Assembly (NCBI RefSeq): GCF_000378245.1
Contig: NZ_KB899507.1
Location: forward strand, 62,001-126,000
Length of the DNA stretch: 64,000 nt
Reading direction: 5' to 3'
Source: Aromatoleum toluclasticum ATCC 700605
GTDB taxonomy: Bacteria; Pseudomonadota; Gammaproteobacteria; Burkholderiales; Rhodocyclaceae
Below the pieces are notes generated by a model. It made no database searches and was not told where the DNA came from. It saw only the letters and a list, made by a program, of their open reading frames with translations. The position numbers and the translations under genes are program-made. Of the stretch, positions 43,500 through 52,136 are shown piece by piece (position 1 is the stretch's first letter; each line of letters begins with the position of its first letter).

Positions 43500-45023
43500 A
43501 TGACTGAAATCATCAACACGCTTAACGGCTACATCTGGAGCCCGGCGCTGATCTATCTGTGCCTGGGCGTCGGCCTGTACTTCTCCATCCGCACACGCTT
43601 CATGCAGGTGCGCGGCTTCAAGGAAATGATCCGCCTGATGTTCGAGAGCAAAAGCTCCGACGCGGGGGTTTCGTCCTTCCAGGCCCTGACGATGTCGCTC
43701 TCGGGTCGGGTCGGCACCGGCAACATCGCAGGCGTCGCCACCGCGATCACCTTCGGCGGCCCCGGCGCGGTGTTCTGGATGTGGATGGTCGCCTTCCTCG
43801 GCGCCTCCACCGCCTATGTCGAATCGACGCTGGGTCAGATCTACAAGGAGAAGGATGACCAGGGCCAGTACCGCGGCGGCCCCGCCTATTACATCGAGAA
43901 GGCGATGGGGCAGAAGTGGTACGCGTGGATCTTTGCCGTCTCCACCATCATCGCGACCGGCCTGCTGCTGCCCGGCGTCCAGGCCAACAGCATCGCCGCG
44001 GGCCTGAACAACGCCTGGGGCATCGACACCGCGGTCAGCGCCACGGGCATCGCGATCCTGCTGGGCTTCATCATCTTCGGCGGCGTCAAGCGCATCGCGC
44101 AGTTCGCCGAGATCGTCGTTCCCTTCATGGCCCTCGCCTACATCCTGGTCGCGATGGTCATCGTCTTCCTGAACATCGACCAGCTGCCCTCGATGATCGC
44201 GCTGATCTTCAAGAGCGCCTTCGGCTTTGAAGCCGGCTTCGGCGCGGTGCTCGGCATGGCAGTGCAGTGGGGTGTGAAGCGCGGCGTGTATTCGAACGAA
44301 GCCGGCCAGGGCACGGGTCCGCATCCGGCCGCCGCAGCCGAAGTCTCGCACCCGGCCAAGCAAGGCTACGTGCAGGCGTTCTCGGTGTATATCGACACCC
44401 TGTTCGTGTGCTCGGCCACCGCCTTCATGCTGCTGTCGACGGGCATGTACAACGTCAAGGCGCCTGACGGCACGATGCTCGTGAATGGGCTGCCGGGCGT
44501 CGAAACCGGTCCCGCCTACACGCAGGCCGCCGTCGAGACCGTGATGCCCGGCTTCGGTGCGAGCTTCGTTGCGCTGGCGCTGTTCTTCTTCGCCTTCACG
44601 ACCATCGTGGCCTACTACTACATGGCCGAAACCAACATCGCCTACATCAACCGCAAGGTGCATCGTCCGTGGCTGTCGTTCGTCCTCAAGCTGGGCATCA
44701 TCGCCACCGTCAGCTACGGCTGCGTGAATGGCGCGGGCACGGCGTGGGACCTTGGCGACGTCGGCGTGGGCCTGATGGCGTGGCTGAACATCGTTGCGAT
44801 CCTGATCCTGCAGAAACCGGCTCTCGTCGCGCTCAAGGATTACGAGATGCAGAAGGCCGCCGGCCTGGACCCGGTCTTCGATCCGGAAAAGCTCGGGATC
44901 CGTAATGCGGACCACTGGAAGCGCCCCGCCGGCAACGTCGCCGATGTGCGCCGGCCGCACGCGCAACCCGCGGACCATGTGCCTGTGGGCCTCGAAGTGA
45001 GTCCCGCCGCGGCGCGCGACTGA
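43500..45023 (+). CDS. Alanine/glycine:cation symporter (AGCS family)
   Basis: 507 residues with about 11 membrane helices over residues 15-450 and the AGCS signatures SGRVGTGNIAGVATAI and GPGAVFWMW near residues 72-95, and SNEAGQGTGPHPAA near 262-275. It imports alanine or glycine with Na+ (or H+). A strong GAGGAGA ribosome site precedes the ATG, a sigma-54 promoter lies upstream and a Rho-independent terminator follows, so it is a monocistronic unit. The gene seems unrelated to the surrounding catabolic islands. Confidence 0.93.
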   Translation: MTEIINTLNGYIWSPALIYLCLGVGLYFSIRTRFMQVRGFKEMIRLMFESKSSDAGVSSFQALTMSLSGRVGTGNIAGVATAITFGGPGAVFWMWMVAFLGASTAYVESTLGQIYKEKDDQGQYRGGPAYYIEKAMGQKWYAWIFAVSTIIATGLLLPGVQANSIAAGLNNAWGIDTAVSATGIAILLGFIIFGGVKRIAQFAEIVVPFMALAYILVAMVIVFLNIDQLPSMIALIFKSAFGFEAGFGAVLGMAVQWGVKRGVYSNEAGQGTGPHPAAAAEVSHPAKQGYVQAFSVYIDTLFVCSATAFMLLSTGMYNVKAPDGTMLVNGLPGVETGPAYTQAAVETVMPGFGASFVALALFFFAFTTIVAYYYMAETNIAYINRKVHRPWLSFVLKLGIIATVSYGCVNGAGTAWDLGDVGVGLMAWLNIVAILILQKPALVALKDYEMQKAAGLDPVFDPEKLGIRNADHWKRPAGNVADVRRPHAQPADHVPVGLEVSPAAARD

Positions 45024-45074
45024 GCGTCCCGCCCTTTCGTTCTCTCAACCCGTCGCAAAAGCGGGTACTTCCCC

Positions 45075-45103
45075 GGGGCTGCCTTATGGCGGCCCCTTTT
45101 TTT
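45075..45103 (+). terminator. Rho-independent terminator after the symporter
   Basis: Stem GGGGCTGCC / GGCGGCCCC (nine pairs with one G-T) with a TTAT loop, followed directly by seven T residues; it begins 52 bases after the symporter stop. Confidence 0.92.
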
Positions 45104-45225
45104 GCCGTGCCAGGCAAGACCGTCAGCATCGCGTGCGGACGGGAAGCGGGAGGCGCAAACGCACGCGCAAACCCTCGCCGCGGTGGACAACGGATCGGCG
45201 CGTTCGAGCTTTCAGGAGCGAGGGA

Positions 45226-47223
45226 CTAGATCATCATCCCCACCGCCGCACCATGCCGTGTCGCCTCCGCGAGCCTGCGGGGCACCCATGCGCCGCCGGC
45301 GAGGAACACCTGGGGAATGCAGCCATCCGCCTTGAGGGCGTCGTAGAGAGCGGTTTGCTGCACGGACCCGTACATCAGCACCACGCTATCGAAGCCCGCC
45401 TCGCGGTAGATCCGGTCACCCCAACTCGAGACGAATTCCAGCGCGTCCGCGGAGATGCCGCGCAGGATCAGGTTGGGATGCACCTTCACGCCACAGCGTT
45501 CCATGCGCTTCAGCACCATCCCGATCGAGTAGCGCGCGACTTCGCTCGCGAGATGCACGGATTTGTGGAAGATCTCGACCTGCTTGCCCTGCTCGGCGAG
45601 GTATTCCGCGACGCAGGGGGTCTGGTAGTAGTCTTCCTGCGAGACGATCGCGACGCGCTGGCCCGTCTTCGCCCGCCCGCGCAGCACGTCCCAGCCCTGC
45701 ACGACGTGAGGCATGTCGATTCCAGGAACCTCGGTCGGCACGCGTGGCAGTGAGCCGGTGGCGATCACGACGGAATCCGGCTTGAGCGCCCTGATCGCGG
45801 CAAGGTCCGCCGTGGTCTCGAGGCGCACTTCGACACCGAGGCGCGCGAGGGCGTTTTCCTCGAAATAGACCTGATCCTCGAACGAGTCCCGCCCCGGCGC
45901 CTTCGCGGCGAGAAGGAGTTGGCCGCCGAGACGCTTGCCCTGCTCGAGCACAGTGACCTTGTGGCCGCGCAGCGCGGCGACCCGTGCCGCCTCGCAGCCT
46001 GCAGCACCGCCGCCCACGACCACGACGTGACCGGGCTTGTCTGCGGCGCGGAAGTCGGCCTCCCACTGAAGTTCGTTGCCGATCATCGGGTTGATCGAAC
46101 AGGTGGGCGTATAGGGGATATAGGCGGGCTCCGAGGCCTCGTCGATGCAGCGCGTGCAGCCGATGCAGCGGCGGATCTCCCCAAGCCGGCCTTCCTTCGC
46201 CTTGATCGCGAAGTCGGGATCGGCGATGCCGGCGCGCACCATGCCGACGAGGTCGCAGAAACCGCCCTTGATGAGCTCTTCGGCAAGCACGGGGTCGTTG
46301 ATGCGCCCGGTGAAGAGCACCGCGATTTTCGGGTCGAGGTCCGCCAGGTCCGCGCGCGCCGCCTTGCCGAACTCGCGGTACTCCGCATGCGGATGGTAGG
46401 ACGAAGGCACGTAGGACGGAGCGCCCCAGCAGTGGCCCACGTCGAGGTCCACGAAGTCGAGCAGGCCCGTCTCGCCGATGTGATACAGCATCTCCCGGAG
46501 CTGCATGTTGTCGTAACCGCCCTCGCGGGATTCCTGCCCATTCACGCGGATGCCGACGGCCATCGTGGAGCCGACGCGCTCGCGCACGCGCTTCAGTGCT
46601 TCCACAACGAAGCGGATGCGCTCGGCCGGCCCGCCGCCCCATTTGTCGGTGCGGCGATTCGTGACCGGGGACAGGAAACTGTAGCCGACAGTCTCGTGCG
46701 CGCAGTGGATCTCGACCGCGTCCGCCCCGCTCGCCTTCGCCGCCGCGGCAGCATCGGCATAGCCGTCGAGCAGGAATTCGATTTCGGCCTCGCCGAGCAC
46801 ATGCGGCGTATAGTCCTGCGCCCCCACGACCGGCACCGGGGACGGCGACCACAGTGCGTTGAGGTGCGTGAGCTGCACCACCACGACCGCACCCTGTCCA
46901 TGCACTTCATCGACGAACTTCTTCCAGCCTTCCAGGAAGGCCGGGTTCTGGTGCGCGGCGAAGCGGCAGCCGAAGCCTCCCTTCAGGGAGACCTCGTCGG
47001 GCGCACCCGGCGGCAGCGGAACGTTGAGCAGCCAGGTCTCGCTGCCGATCCACCCCGTGCCCCCCTTGGCCTTTGCGCCATGGTGGGCGATGAAGTGCTC
47101 GTCGATGAGGCCCGGCGCGCGCGAGGAATTGATCGTGTTGGTCGTCTCGCAGATGCGGTTCGGCACGCGCATCGGGCCGACCTGCAGCGGCGAGAAGAGG
47201 TGTTCGAAGTTCACGGTGCTCAT
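45226..47223 (-). CDS. OYE-type FMN/[4Fe-4S]/FAD oxidoreductase (2,4-dienoyl-CoA reductase / BaiCD-like)
   Basis: 665 residues from the ATG at 47223 (GGAGAC upstream). The N-terminal half is an old-yellow-enzyme barrel (about 8-350) with HCAHETVGYSFLSP near the active site. A [4Fe-4S] motif CIGCTRC plus a downstream cysteine in PTCSINP follows (about 350-380), then a two-dinucleotide-binding domain with VVVGGGAAGCEAARVAA for FAD. This is the architecture of 2,4-dienoyl-CoA reductase, trimethylamine dehydrogenase and the bile-acid enzymes BaiCD/BaiH, which reduce or oxidise C=C bonds conjugated to a ketone or thioester. The substrate is probably an enone or dienoyl-CoA. Last gene of the 18-kb minus-strand block. 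Confidence 0.88.
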   Translation of the reverse strand: MSTVNFEHLFSPLQVGPMRVPNRICETTNTINSSRAPGLIDEHFIAHHGAKAKGGTGWIGSETWLLNVPLPPGAPDEVSLKGGFGCRFAAHQNPAFLEGWKKFVDEVHGQGAVVVVQLTHLNALWSPSPVPVVGAQDYTPHVLGEAEIEFLLDGYADAAAAAKASGADAVEIHCAHETVGYSFLSPVTNRRTDKWGGGPAERIRFVVEALKRVRERVGSTMAVGIRVNGQESREGGYDNMQLREMLYHIGETGLLDFVDLDVGHCWGAPSYVPSSYHPHAEYREFGKAARADLADLDPKIAVLFTGRINDPVLAEELIKGGFCDLVGMVRAGIADPDFAIKAKEGRLGEIRRCIGCTRCIDEASEPAYIPYTPTCSINPMIGNELQWEADFRAADKPGHVVVVGGGAAGCEAARVAALRGHKVTVLEQGKRLGGQLLLAAKAPGRDSFEDQVYFEENALARLGVEVRLETTADLAAIRALKPDSVVIATGSLPRVPTEVPGIDMPHVVQGWDVLRGRAKTGQRVAIVSQEDYYQTPCVAEYLAEQGKQVEIFHKSVHLASEVARYSIGMVLKRMERCGVKVHPNLILRGISADALEFVSSWGDRIYREAGFDSVVLMYGSVQQTALYDALKADGCIPQVFLAGGAWVPRRLAEATRHGAAVGMMI

Positions 47224-47286
47224 GGCGAGCGTCTCCAATGGAAAGCGACAGCGCACGAAGCCGGCCGATGCTGCCGGCGAGACGCC

Positions 47287-47805
47287 TCAGGCAGCGCTGG
47301 TCGGCGAGATGATCACGACGCCGAAGGGACGGTCGGTCTGCTGCTGGAAGAAGCCCCAGGGCGGGAACAACGCAGTTAGGCGCGGCCACAGCGCCTTGCG
47401 CTCCTCGTCGGTGGCGTCGCGGGCCACGGCAACGGACTTGTTGCGGTCGAGCTGCACCCAGCAGTTGGGGTTGGCGGTGACGTTGAGGTACCAGGCCGGC
47501 GGCTCGTCATAGCCGGCGAGCGAGGCGACGACGACGACATCCTTGCCGTTCTGCAGGAACACCAACGGGGTGGTGCGCGGCTCGCCCGATTTGCGGCCGA
47601 GAACCGTGAGCAGCAGGGTCGGGAAACCCGACGGCGAGCCCTTGCCGGAAGCCCAACCGTCCGGGTTCGCGAGATAGCGGGCGACATCGGCCTTCGCATC
47701 GCCGCGGATGCGCTCGAGCGAGGCGGTAGCGTCCTTGATGGCCTGCCAATCTTCGTCGGACATGTAGTCCGGCTTCACCATGGTTTCGCGATTTTGCGTC
47801 GACAT
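47287..47805 (-). CDS. F420H2-dependent quinone reductase / deazaflavin-type nitroreductase family protein (Ddn-like)
   Basis: 172 residues with a split-barrel flavin-reductase fold typical of PF04075: FPTLLLTVLGRKSGEPRTTP, VVVVASLAGYDEPPAWYLN and NPNCWVQLDRN are the conserved blocks. In actinobacteria such proteins bind F420; in proteobacteria the cofactor is usually untested. It follows the MFS gene and precedes the OYE-type reductase on the same strand, suggesting a redox role in the same pathway. No other clue to substrate. Confidence 0.82.
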   Translation of the reverse strand: MSTQNRETMVKPDYMSDEDWQAIKDATASLERIRGDAKADVARYLANPDGWASGKGSPSGFPTLLLTVLGRKSGEPRTTPLVFLQNGKDVVVVASLAGYDEPPAWYLNVTANPNCWVQLDRNKSVAVARDATDEERKALWPRLTALFPPWGFFQQQTDRPFGVVIISPTSAA

Positions 47806-47928
47806 TGCTGGAATTCCTTCGGTAGACGATCCGCGGTCCAGTGTAGAGACGGACCGCGCCGCGCTTGCTGCGGTACGGCTTCGGATCCGGCCGATCGCGT
47901 CTCATTTGCGGACAGCGCGGGGCGAGCC

Positions 47929-49119
47929 TCACGCGTGGCGGGTCAGACGCCGCGCGAGCACGATGCCGGCGAGCGAAAGCACCGCCGCGACATTCCCGAC
48001 CATGCCGAATCCGACCAGGCTTCCATCCGGGCCGATTTGGATGACCGCCCCGCTGAACATCGCGCCAGCCCCCATGCCGAACTGGGTCGTGACGCCATTG
48101 AGCATCATGAAGGCGCCGCGTACCGGGCCCGGAGGCAGTTCGGCCAGGATCGCCACCGTCGGCGCCCAGCGCGCGTAGACGAAAACGAAGAACAGGCTGC
48201 TCACGCACAGGGCGCCGGCAAGCGGCAGCGCGGGCGCGTGCGTCGCGAGGACAATGCCTGCGGCGGAGAGGAGACCGGTCACCGCAAATACCGGAAAGCG
48301 GCCGTGGCGATCTGCAAGCCGTCCGGCGAGGGGCGTCGTGAAGAAGCTGATCCCGCCCGCGAGTAGGTAGATCCACGGCAGCCGCGTCTCGGCAATCCCG
48401 ACGTTCTTTACCCAGTACGGCGCGATATAGGCGATCACGGCGTAGCAGGAAGACGTCACGAGGAAGGTCAGCACGAATCCGCCCAGGGCACGACGGCTCA
48501 GGATGTAGCGGAAGGCCCCATGCGTCGGCGTCCCCGGCGCATCCGGAAGCGCGGAGCCGCGTCGTGGCGGCAAGGGTGGCAGGTGGCGCAGGAGGCCGAC
48601 GACAACCCAGAGCGACACGAAGACGACCGCCACGAAAGGCGCCTGCCACCCCGAGGCGGCAGCCAGCCATAGTCCCGCGGGCACCCCAATCACCGCCGAC
48701 AACGCGTGGCCGCTCATGACGCGCCCAATCGCACCCGCGCGCTGGCCGGGCGGCGCGACCTCGGACACGAGGGACTGGATCAGCGCTGAAAGCACCCCGC
48801 CGCTCATGCCCGCAAAAGCGCGTGCCCGGACCAGTTCATCGAGGCTTCCGGCACTCGCTGTCACGAGGAGGGAAATCAGGAAGGCGACGTACACGGCACA
48901 CAGCACGCGCCCGCGGTCGAAGCGGTCGATGAAGGTGCTGACGAGCACGCCCGCGACCGCCGCGCTTGCCGTGTAAGCGAACACCAAGCGCGCAAGGTCG
49001 GCCGGCGCGGCTCCAAAGGCGTCGAGGAAGTGCGCGCCGAGCGGCATCATGACCATGAAGTCGATCAGATGCGTCATGTGCGCGGCGCACAGGACTGCGA
49101 CGAGCCGGTCCTCCTTCAA
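47929..49119 (-). CDS. Major facilitator superfamily transporter
   Basis: About 396 residues with 12 predicted membrane helices and MFS-type loops (DRFDRGRVLC after helix 2, GRLADRHGRFPVF after helix 8). Likely uptake or export of a pathway compound. The start is uncertain: the TTG at 49119 lies only two or three bases after GGGGGAGG, while a second AAGGAGG lies just inside the frame and would favour a start further in; the first ATG is 14 codons later at 49077. It begins 10 bases after the EthD gene stop. Confidence 0.85.
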   Translation of the reverse strand: MKEDRLVAVLCAAHMTHLIDFMVMMPLGAHFLDAFGAAPADLARLVFAYTASAAVAGVLVSTFIDRFDRGRVLCAVYVAFLISLLVTASAGSLDELVRARAFAGMSGGVLSALIQSLVSEVAPPGQRAGAIGRVMSGHALSAVIGVPAGLWLAAASGWQAPFVAVVFVSLWVVVGLLRHLPPLPPRRGSALPDAPGTPTHGAFRYILSRRALGGFVLTFLVTSSCYAVIAYIAPYWVKNVGIAETRLPWIYLLAGGISFFTTPLAGRLADRHGRFPVFAVTGLLSAAGIVLATHAPALPLAGALCVSSLFFVFVYARWAPTVAILAELPPGPVRGAFMMLNGVTTQFGMGAGAMFSGAVIQIGPDGSLVGFGMVGNVAAVLSLAGIVLARRLTRHA

Positions 49120-49129
49120 ACCTCCCCCG

Positions 49130-49852
49130 CTACCCGATGCCGCCGCGCGGCGGCATCAGCACGTACTGGCTGGTCTGCACGACGTCGATCTTGTCCATGT
49201 CGATGAAGCGCGCGCAGCTCTCGCGCATCGCAACGACGTTGCGGCGGAATTTCTCCTCATCGCCCGCAGCGTCGTAGAAGGCGCGGATGTTTCCCGTCGC
49301 CTCCGGCGGGAAGCCCTCCTCGACGATCGCATCGTACGGCGGGGCACCGGCCGTGAGCGCACGCGTGACGACGTTCTGCACGTAGAGGAAGGTGTCCTGC
49401 GTATCGATGGCGATCTGGGTGTGCGAACCGAGCCACACGTCGAGCCAGGCTTCGCGCTCGATGCGTGGCGGACGGCGGAACAGCGCCACCTGCGCGAAGC
49501 CGGCCGTACGCTCGCCGCGCGAGGGGAGGAAACGCGTATTGCGCATCGGGCGCGACTCGGTCACGAGCCAGGCCGCGAAGCGCTCGCACACCGCCGCGAC
49601 AGCGTCATCGACCGGTTTGCGCTGGGCGGAGTTGGCGGAATCGACCCACACCGAGACGAATGCGTCCATCGGCACCGGTAGCGCCTGCACCGTTGGGGCC
49701 GCGCCCGCGGCGTGTTCGTCGGCGACGTTCAGCTGGGCGCCCAGAGCGCCGAGGGCGACGAGGCGCGGCGCGAGTTCGCTGTGCAGGCGCTCAGCGAAGG
49801 CCGCCTTGTCGGCGCCTTCGCCGCGCCAGAGCGCGTAGATGATCTTTTCCAT
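49130..49852 (-). CDS. EthD-domain (dimeric alpha/beta barrel) protein
   Basis: 240 residues that look like two ferredoxin-like alpha/beta units in tandem: the N-terminal MEKIIYALWRGEGADKAAFAERL and a second AQVALFRRPPRIEREAWLDVWLGSH. EthD-like proteins are found in catabolic operons and may act as small cofactor-free decarboxylases, isomerases or accessory proteins. No catalytic residue can be assigned safely. It sits between amidohydrolase and MFS genes with gaps of 3 and 10 bases. Confidence 0.72.
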   Translation of the reverse strand: MEKIIYALWRGEGADKAAFAERLHSELAPRLVALGALGAQLNVADEHAAGAAPTVQALPVPMDAFVSVWVDSANSAQRKPVDDAVAAVCERFAAWLVTESRPMRNTRFLPSRGERTAGFAQVALFRRPPRIEREAWLDVWLGSHTQIAIDTQDTFLYVQNVVTRALTAGAPPYDAIVEEGFPPEATGNIRAFYDAAGDEEKFRRNVVAMRESCARFIDMDKIDVVQTSQYVLMPPRGGIG

Positions 49853-49855
49853 GGA

Positions 49856-50830
49856 TCAGCGCAGCGGCGCTCGCTTGGTCGGCTCGATTCCGGTCAGGCG
49901 CGCGAGGTTCAGGCCCAGGATGTTGGCCTTGTCCTGCTCGGTGACCTGCGCGTAGCCCCACTTCTCCTGCAGCTCCTCCGGCATGTCGAGGTTCTTGATG
50001 TAGTCGGTGACGCGGCCCAGGTCGTCGAAGGGCAGGTCGAAGCCCAGCACGATCTTCTCGGACGTCATCCACTGCAGGGCCGTACCGATGGTGTGATAGC
50101 CGCGGTAGGGTGCGCGCTGGAACCAGCCGATGATGCCCGACAGGCTCAGGTAAAGGTTCTTGTGCTTGCCACACAGCCCGATCAGTTCCTCGGAATGCGG
50201 CCAGCCGGCGTGGTACGCGATGATCTTGAGATCCGGGAAGTCGAGCATCACGTCGTCGAGCTGGGACGGATGGCAGCGGTTGCTCGGCTGCGGGCACACG
50301 TAACTCATGCCCGTATGCACGGTCAGCGGCACCCCCAGCTCCACAGCCTTCTCGTAGAAGGGCCACAGCCGCTTGTCGTTAAGCGGGCCGTCGTCCTCGG
50401 GCGTGTACAGCTTGCACAGCTTCGCGCCGCGTTCCTTGACGAGGTATTCGAGTTCCCAGTTCGCGTGCTTGATGCCGCGCTTGATGACCGGGCCGACGTT
50501 GGCCTCCAGGTACATCCGGTCCGGATAGGGCTCGATCTGCTGCATCATGAAACCGTTGGTCGACATCGATACGGTGCCGCCCGTGATGTCCATCATCGGC
50601 TCGCGCAGGCAGAAGGCGACGTCGACGCTGGTCTGGTCCATGTACTTGATCAGTTCGCTCGCGATCGGCTGCGGCCATTCGCTGTCGAGGTCGCGGCCGG
50701 CCCACGCGCGCAGCACGCCGTTCACGCTGTCGTGGAAGTGCTTCATGCCGGGGTAATAGCCGATTTCACTCATGGTCTGCAGGTTCATGAAGTGAAACTC
50801 GGTCATTGCGACGAAGTAATCCTTGCTCAT
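49856..50830 (-). CDS. Amidohydrolase 2 family protein (ACMSD/gamma-resorcylate decarboxylase-like)
   Basis: 324 residues from the ATG at 50830 (AAGGAGA upstream). The TIM-barrel family is indicated by KLCKLYTPEDDGPLND, VPLTVHTGMSYVCPQ, IIAYHAGWPHSEELI and GFDLPFDD, which supply the His/Asp metal-site residues (His in VHTG and YHAG, Asp in GFDLPF). The usual N-terminal HxH pair appears weak: the first region has only TEFHFMN. Family members hydrolyse or decarboxylate cyclic acids; in this context ring-opening hydrolysis or decarboxylation is possible. Confidence 0.78.
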   Translation of the reverse strand: MSKDYFVAMTEFHFMNLQTMSEIGYYPGMKHFHDSVNGVLRAWAGRDLDSEWPQPIASELIKYMDQTSVDVAFCLREPMMDITGGTVSMSTNGFMMQQIEPYPDRMYLEANVGPVIKRGIKHANWELEYLVKERGAKLCKLYTPEDDGPLNDKRLWPFYEKAVELGVPLTVHTGMSYVCPQPSNRCHPSQLDDVMLDFPDLKIIAYHAGWPHSEELIGLCGKHKNLYLSLSGIIGWFQRAPYRGYHTIGTALQWMTSEKIVLGFDLPFDDLGRVTDYIKNLDMPEELQEKWGYAQVTEQDKANILGLNLARLTGIEPTKRAPLR

Positions 50831-50870
50831 GCTGCGGTCTCCTTCCCTGGTTCGTGGCGGTGTTGGTTTT

Positions 50871-51650
50871 TCAGCGACCGACGTATTCCGGCTTGCACTT
50901 GGCGGCGAAGGCGCGAGGACCTTCGCGCGCATCCTCCGACGCGAAGACGCGCGCGGACATGGTCTTTTCGAGCACGAAGGCGGGTTCGTTGTTGAGTGCC
51001 CGCAGCGCGATCTCCTTGGCAGTACGCACCGCCAGGGGGCCGTTCTCGCAGATGCGTTCGGCGTAGGCGAGGGCCTCGTCGAGCAGCCGCTCGGCGGGCA
51101 CGACCTTGTTGATGAGGCCGATGTCGTACGCCCGTTGCGCATCGATGGTGCTGCCGGTCAGGAGCATCTCCATCGCGATCGCCCACGGGATCTGCTGCGG
51201 CAGACGCACGTGCGAGCCGCCGGCCGGAACGACTGCCCAGCGCACTTCGGCGAGGCCGAACTTCGCGTGCTCCGCGGCAATACGGATGTCGGTGCCGAGC
51301 AGGAATTCCAGCCCCCCGGCCACACAGACGCCATTCACCGCTGTGACGATGGGTTTGTAGACGTTCTGGAACGGGCGCTTGGCCGGATCTTCGTAGCCCA
51401 GCGCGTCGCCCTCGTTGAGTGCCGGCAGCGCCACTTTCAGATCGAGTCCCGTGCAGAAGGCGCGGTCGCCGGTGGCGGTGAAGATCGCGCAGCGCAGATT
51501 CGGATCGTTGTTGTAGTCCTCGAAGGCGGCCTCCAGGCCGATCAGCATCTCCTTCGTCAGCGAATTCATCGCCTCCGGCCGGTTCATGGTGATGATCGCG
51601 ATACGGCCGCGTTTCTCGTAACTCAGGCTCGCGGGCAAGTTCAGGCCCAT
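50871..51650 (-). CDS. Enoyl-CoA hydratase (crotonase family)
   Basis: 259 residues preceded by AAGGGGA. Both hydratase glutamates appear to be kept: the first in VAGGLEFLLGTD and the second in FGLAEVRWAVVPAGGS. Other family motifs are RIAIITMNRPEAMNSL and FCTGLDLK. It should hydrate a 2-enoyl-CoA to the 3-hydroxyacyl-CoA, upstream of the aldolase- or thiolase-type cleavage encoded in the same operon. Confidence 0.88.
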   Translation of the reverse strand: MGLNLPASLSYEKRGRIAIITMNRPEAMNSLTKEMLIGLEAAFEDYNNDPNLRCAIFTATGDRAFCTGLDLKVALPALNEGDALGYEDPAKRPFQNVYKPIVTAVNGVCVAGGLEFLLGTDIRIAAEHAKFGLAEVRWAVVPAGGSHVRLPQQIPWAIAMEMLLTGSTIDAQRAYDIGLINKVVPAERLLDEALAYAERICENGPLAVRTAKEIALRALNNEPAFVLEKTMSARVFASEDAREGPRAFAAKCKPEYVGR

Positions 51651-51684
51651 GTTGGTGTCCCCTTGTGGATGTCCGGGTTGAGGT

Positions 51685-52116
51685 TCATGGCGCCACTGCG
51701 GCGCGACGGAATACGGGCAGCGTCAGTCCGTCACTGATCTGCTGGAAATCGACCTCGACGGGCATGCCGATCTGCAACGCGTCGGGGGGGCAATCGACGA
51801 CGCGCGACAGCAGTCGCACGCCCTCCTCCATCTCGACGACGACCGGCGCGTACGGCGTCGCAGCGCCGAAGGCCGGGTGCAGCGCGCGCACCACCTCCGT
51901 CCAGGTGAAGACCGTGCCGCGCCCGCTCGAACGGGACCATTCCCATTCCATCGAGCTGCAATGCGCACAGATCTCGCGCGGCACGTGCCGATGGCGGCCG
52001 CATCTGGTGCAGCGCTGAAAGCGCAGCTCGCGGTCGCGGCACCAGGCGTAGAACTGGCCATGCAGCCCCGTGAGGGCGGGCATGGGTTTATCGTTGGGAG
52101 TCGCTTGTTCGCTCAT
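51685..52116 (-). CDS. DUF35 Zn-ribbon/OB-fold protein, partner of the Ltp2-like thiolase
   Basis: 143 residues with a CTRC and CAHC zinc ribbon (residues about 36-55) and an OB-fold ending in a beta-rich tail (PVEVDFQQISDGLTLPVFR). It starts 20 bases after the thiolase-family gene stop and is the second thiolase/DUF35 pair in this window. In steroid side-chain catabolism the DUF35 domain of ChsH2 is required for the Ltp2 aldolase; the same role is proposed here. Confidence 0.88.
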   Translation of the reverse strand: MSEQATPNDKPMPALTGLHGQFYAWCRDRELRFQRCTRCGRHRHVPREICAHCSSMEWEWSRSSGRGTVFTWTEVVRALHPAFGAATPYAPVVVEMEEGVRLLSRVVDCPPDALQIGMPVEVDFQQISDGLTLPVFRRAAVAP

Positions 52117-52136
52117 GGCACTTCTCCAGGGATTCG

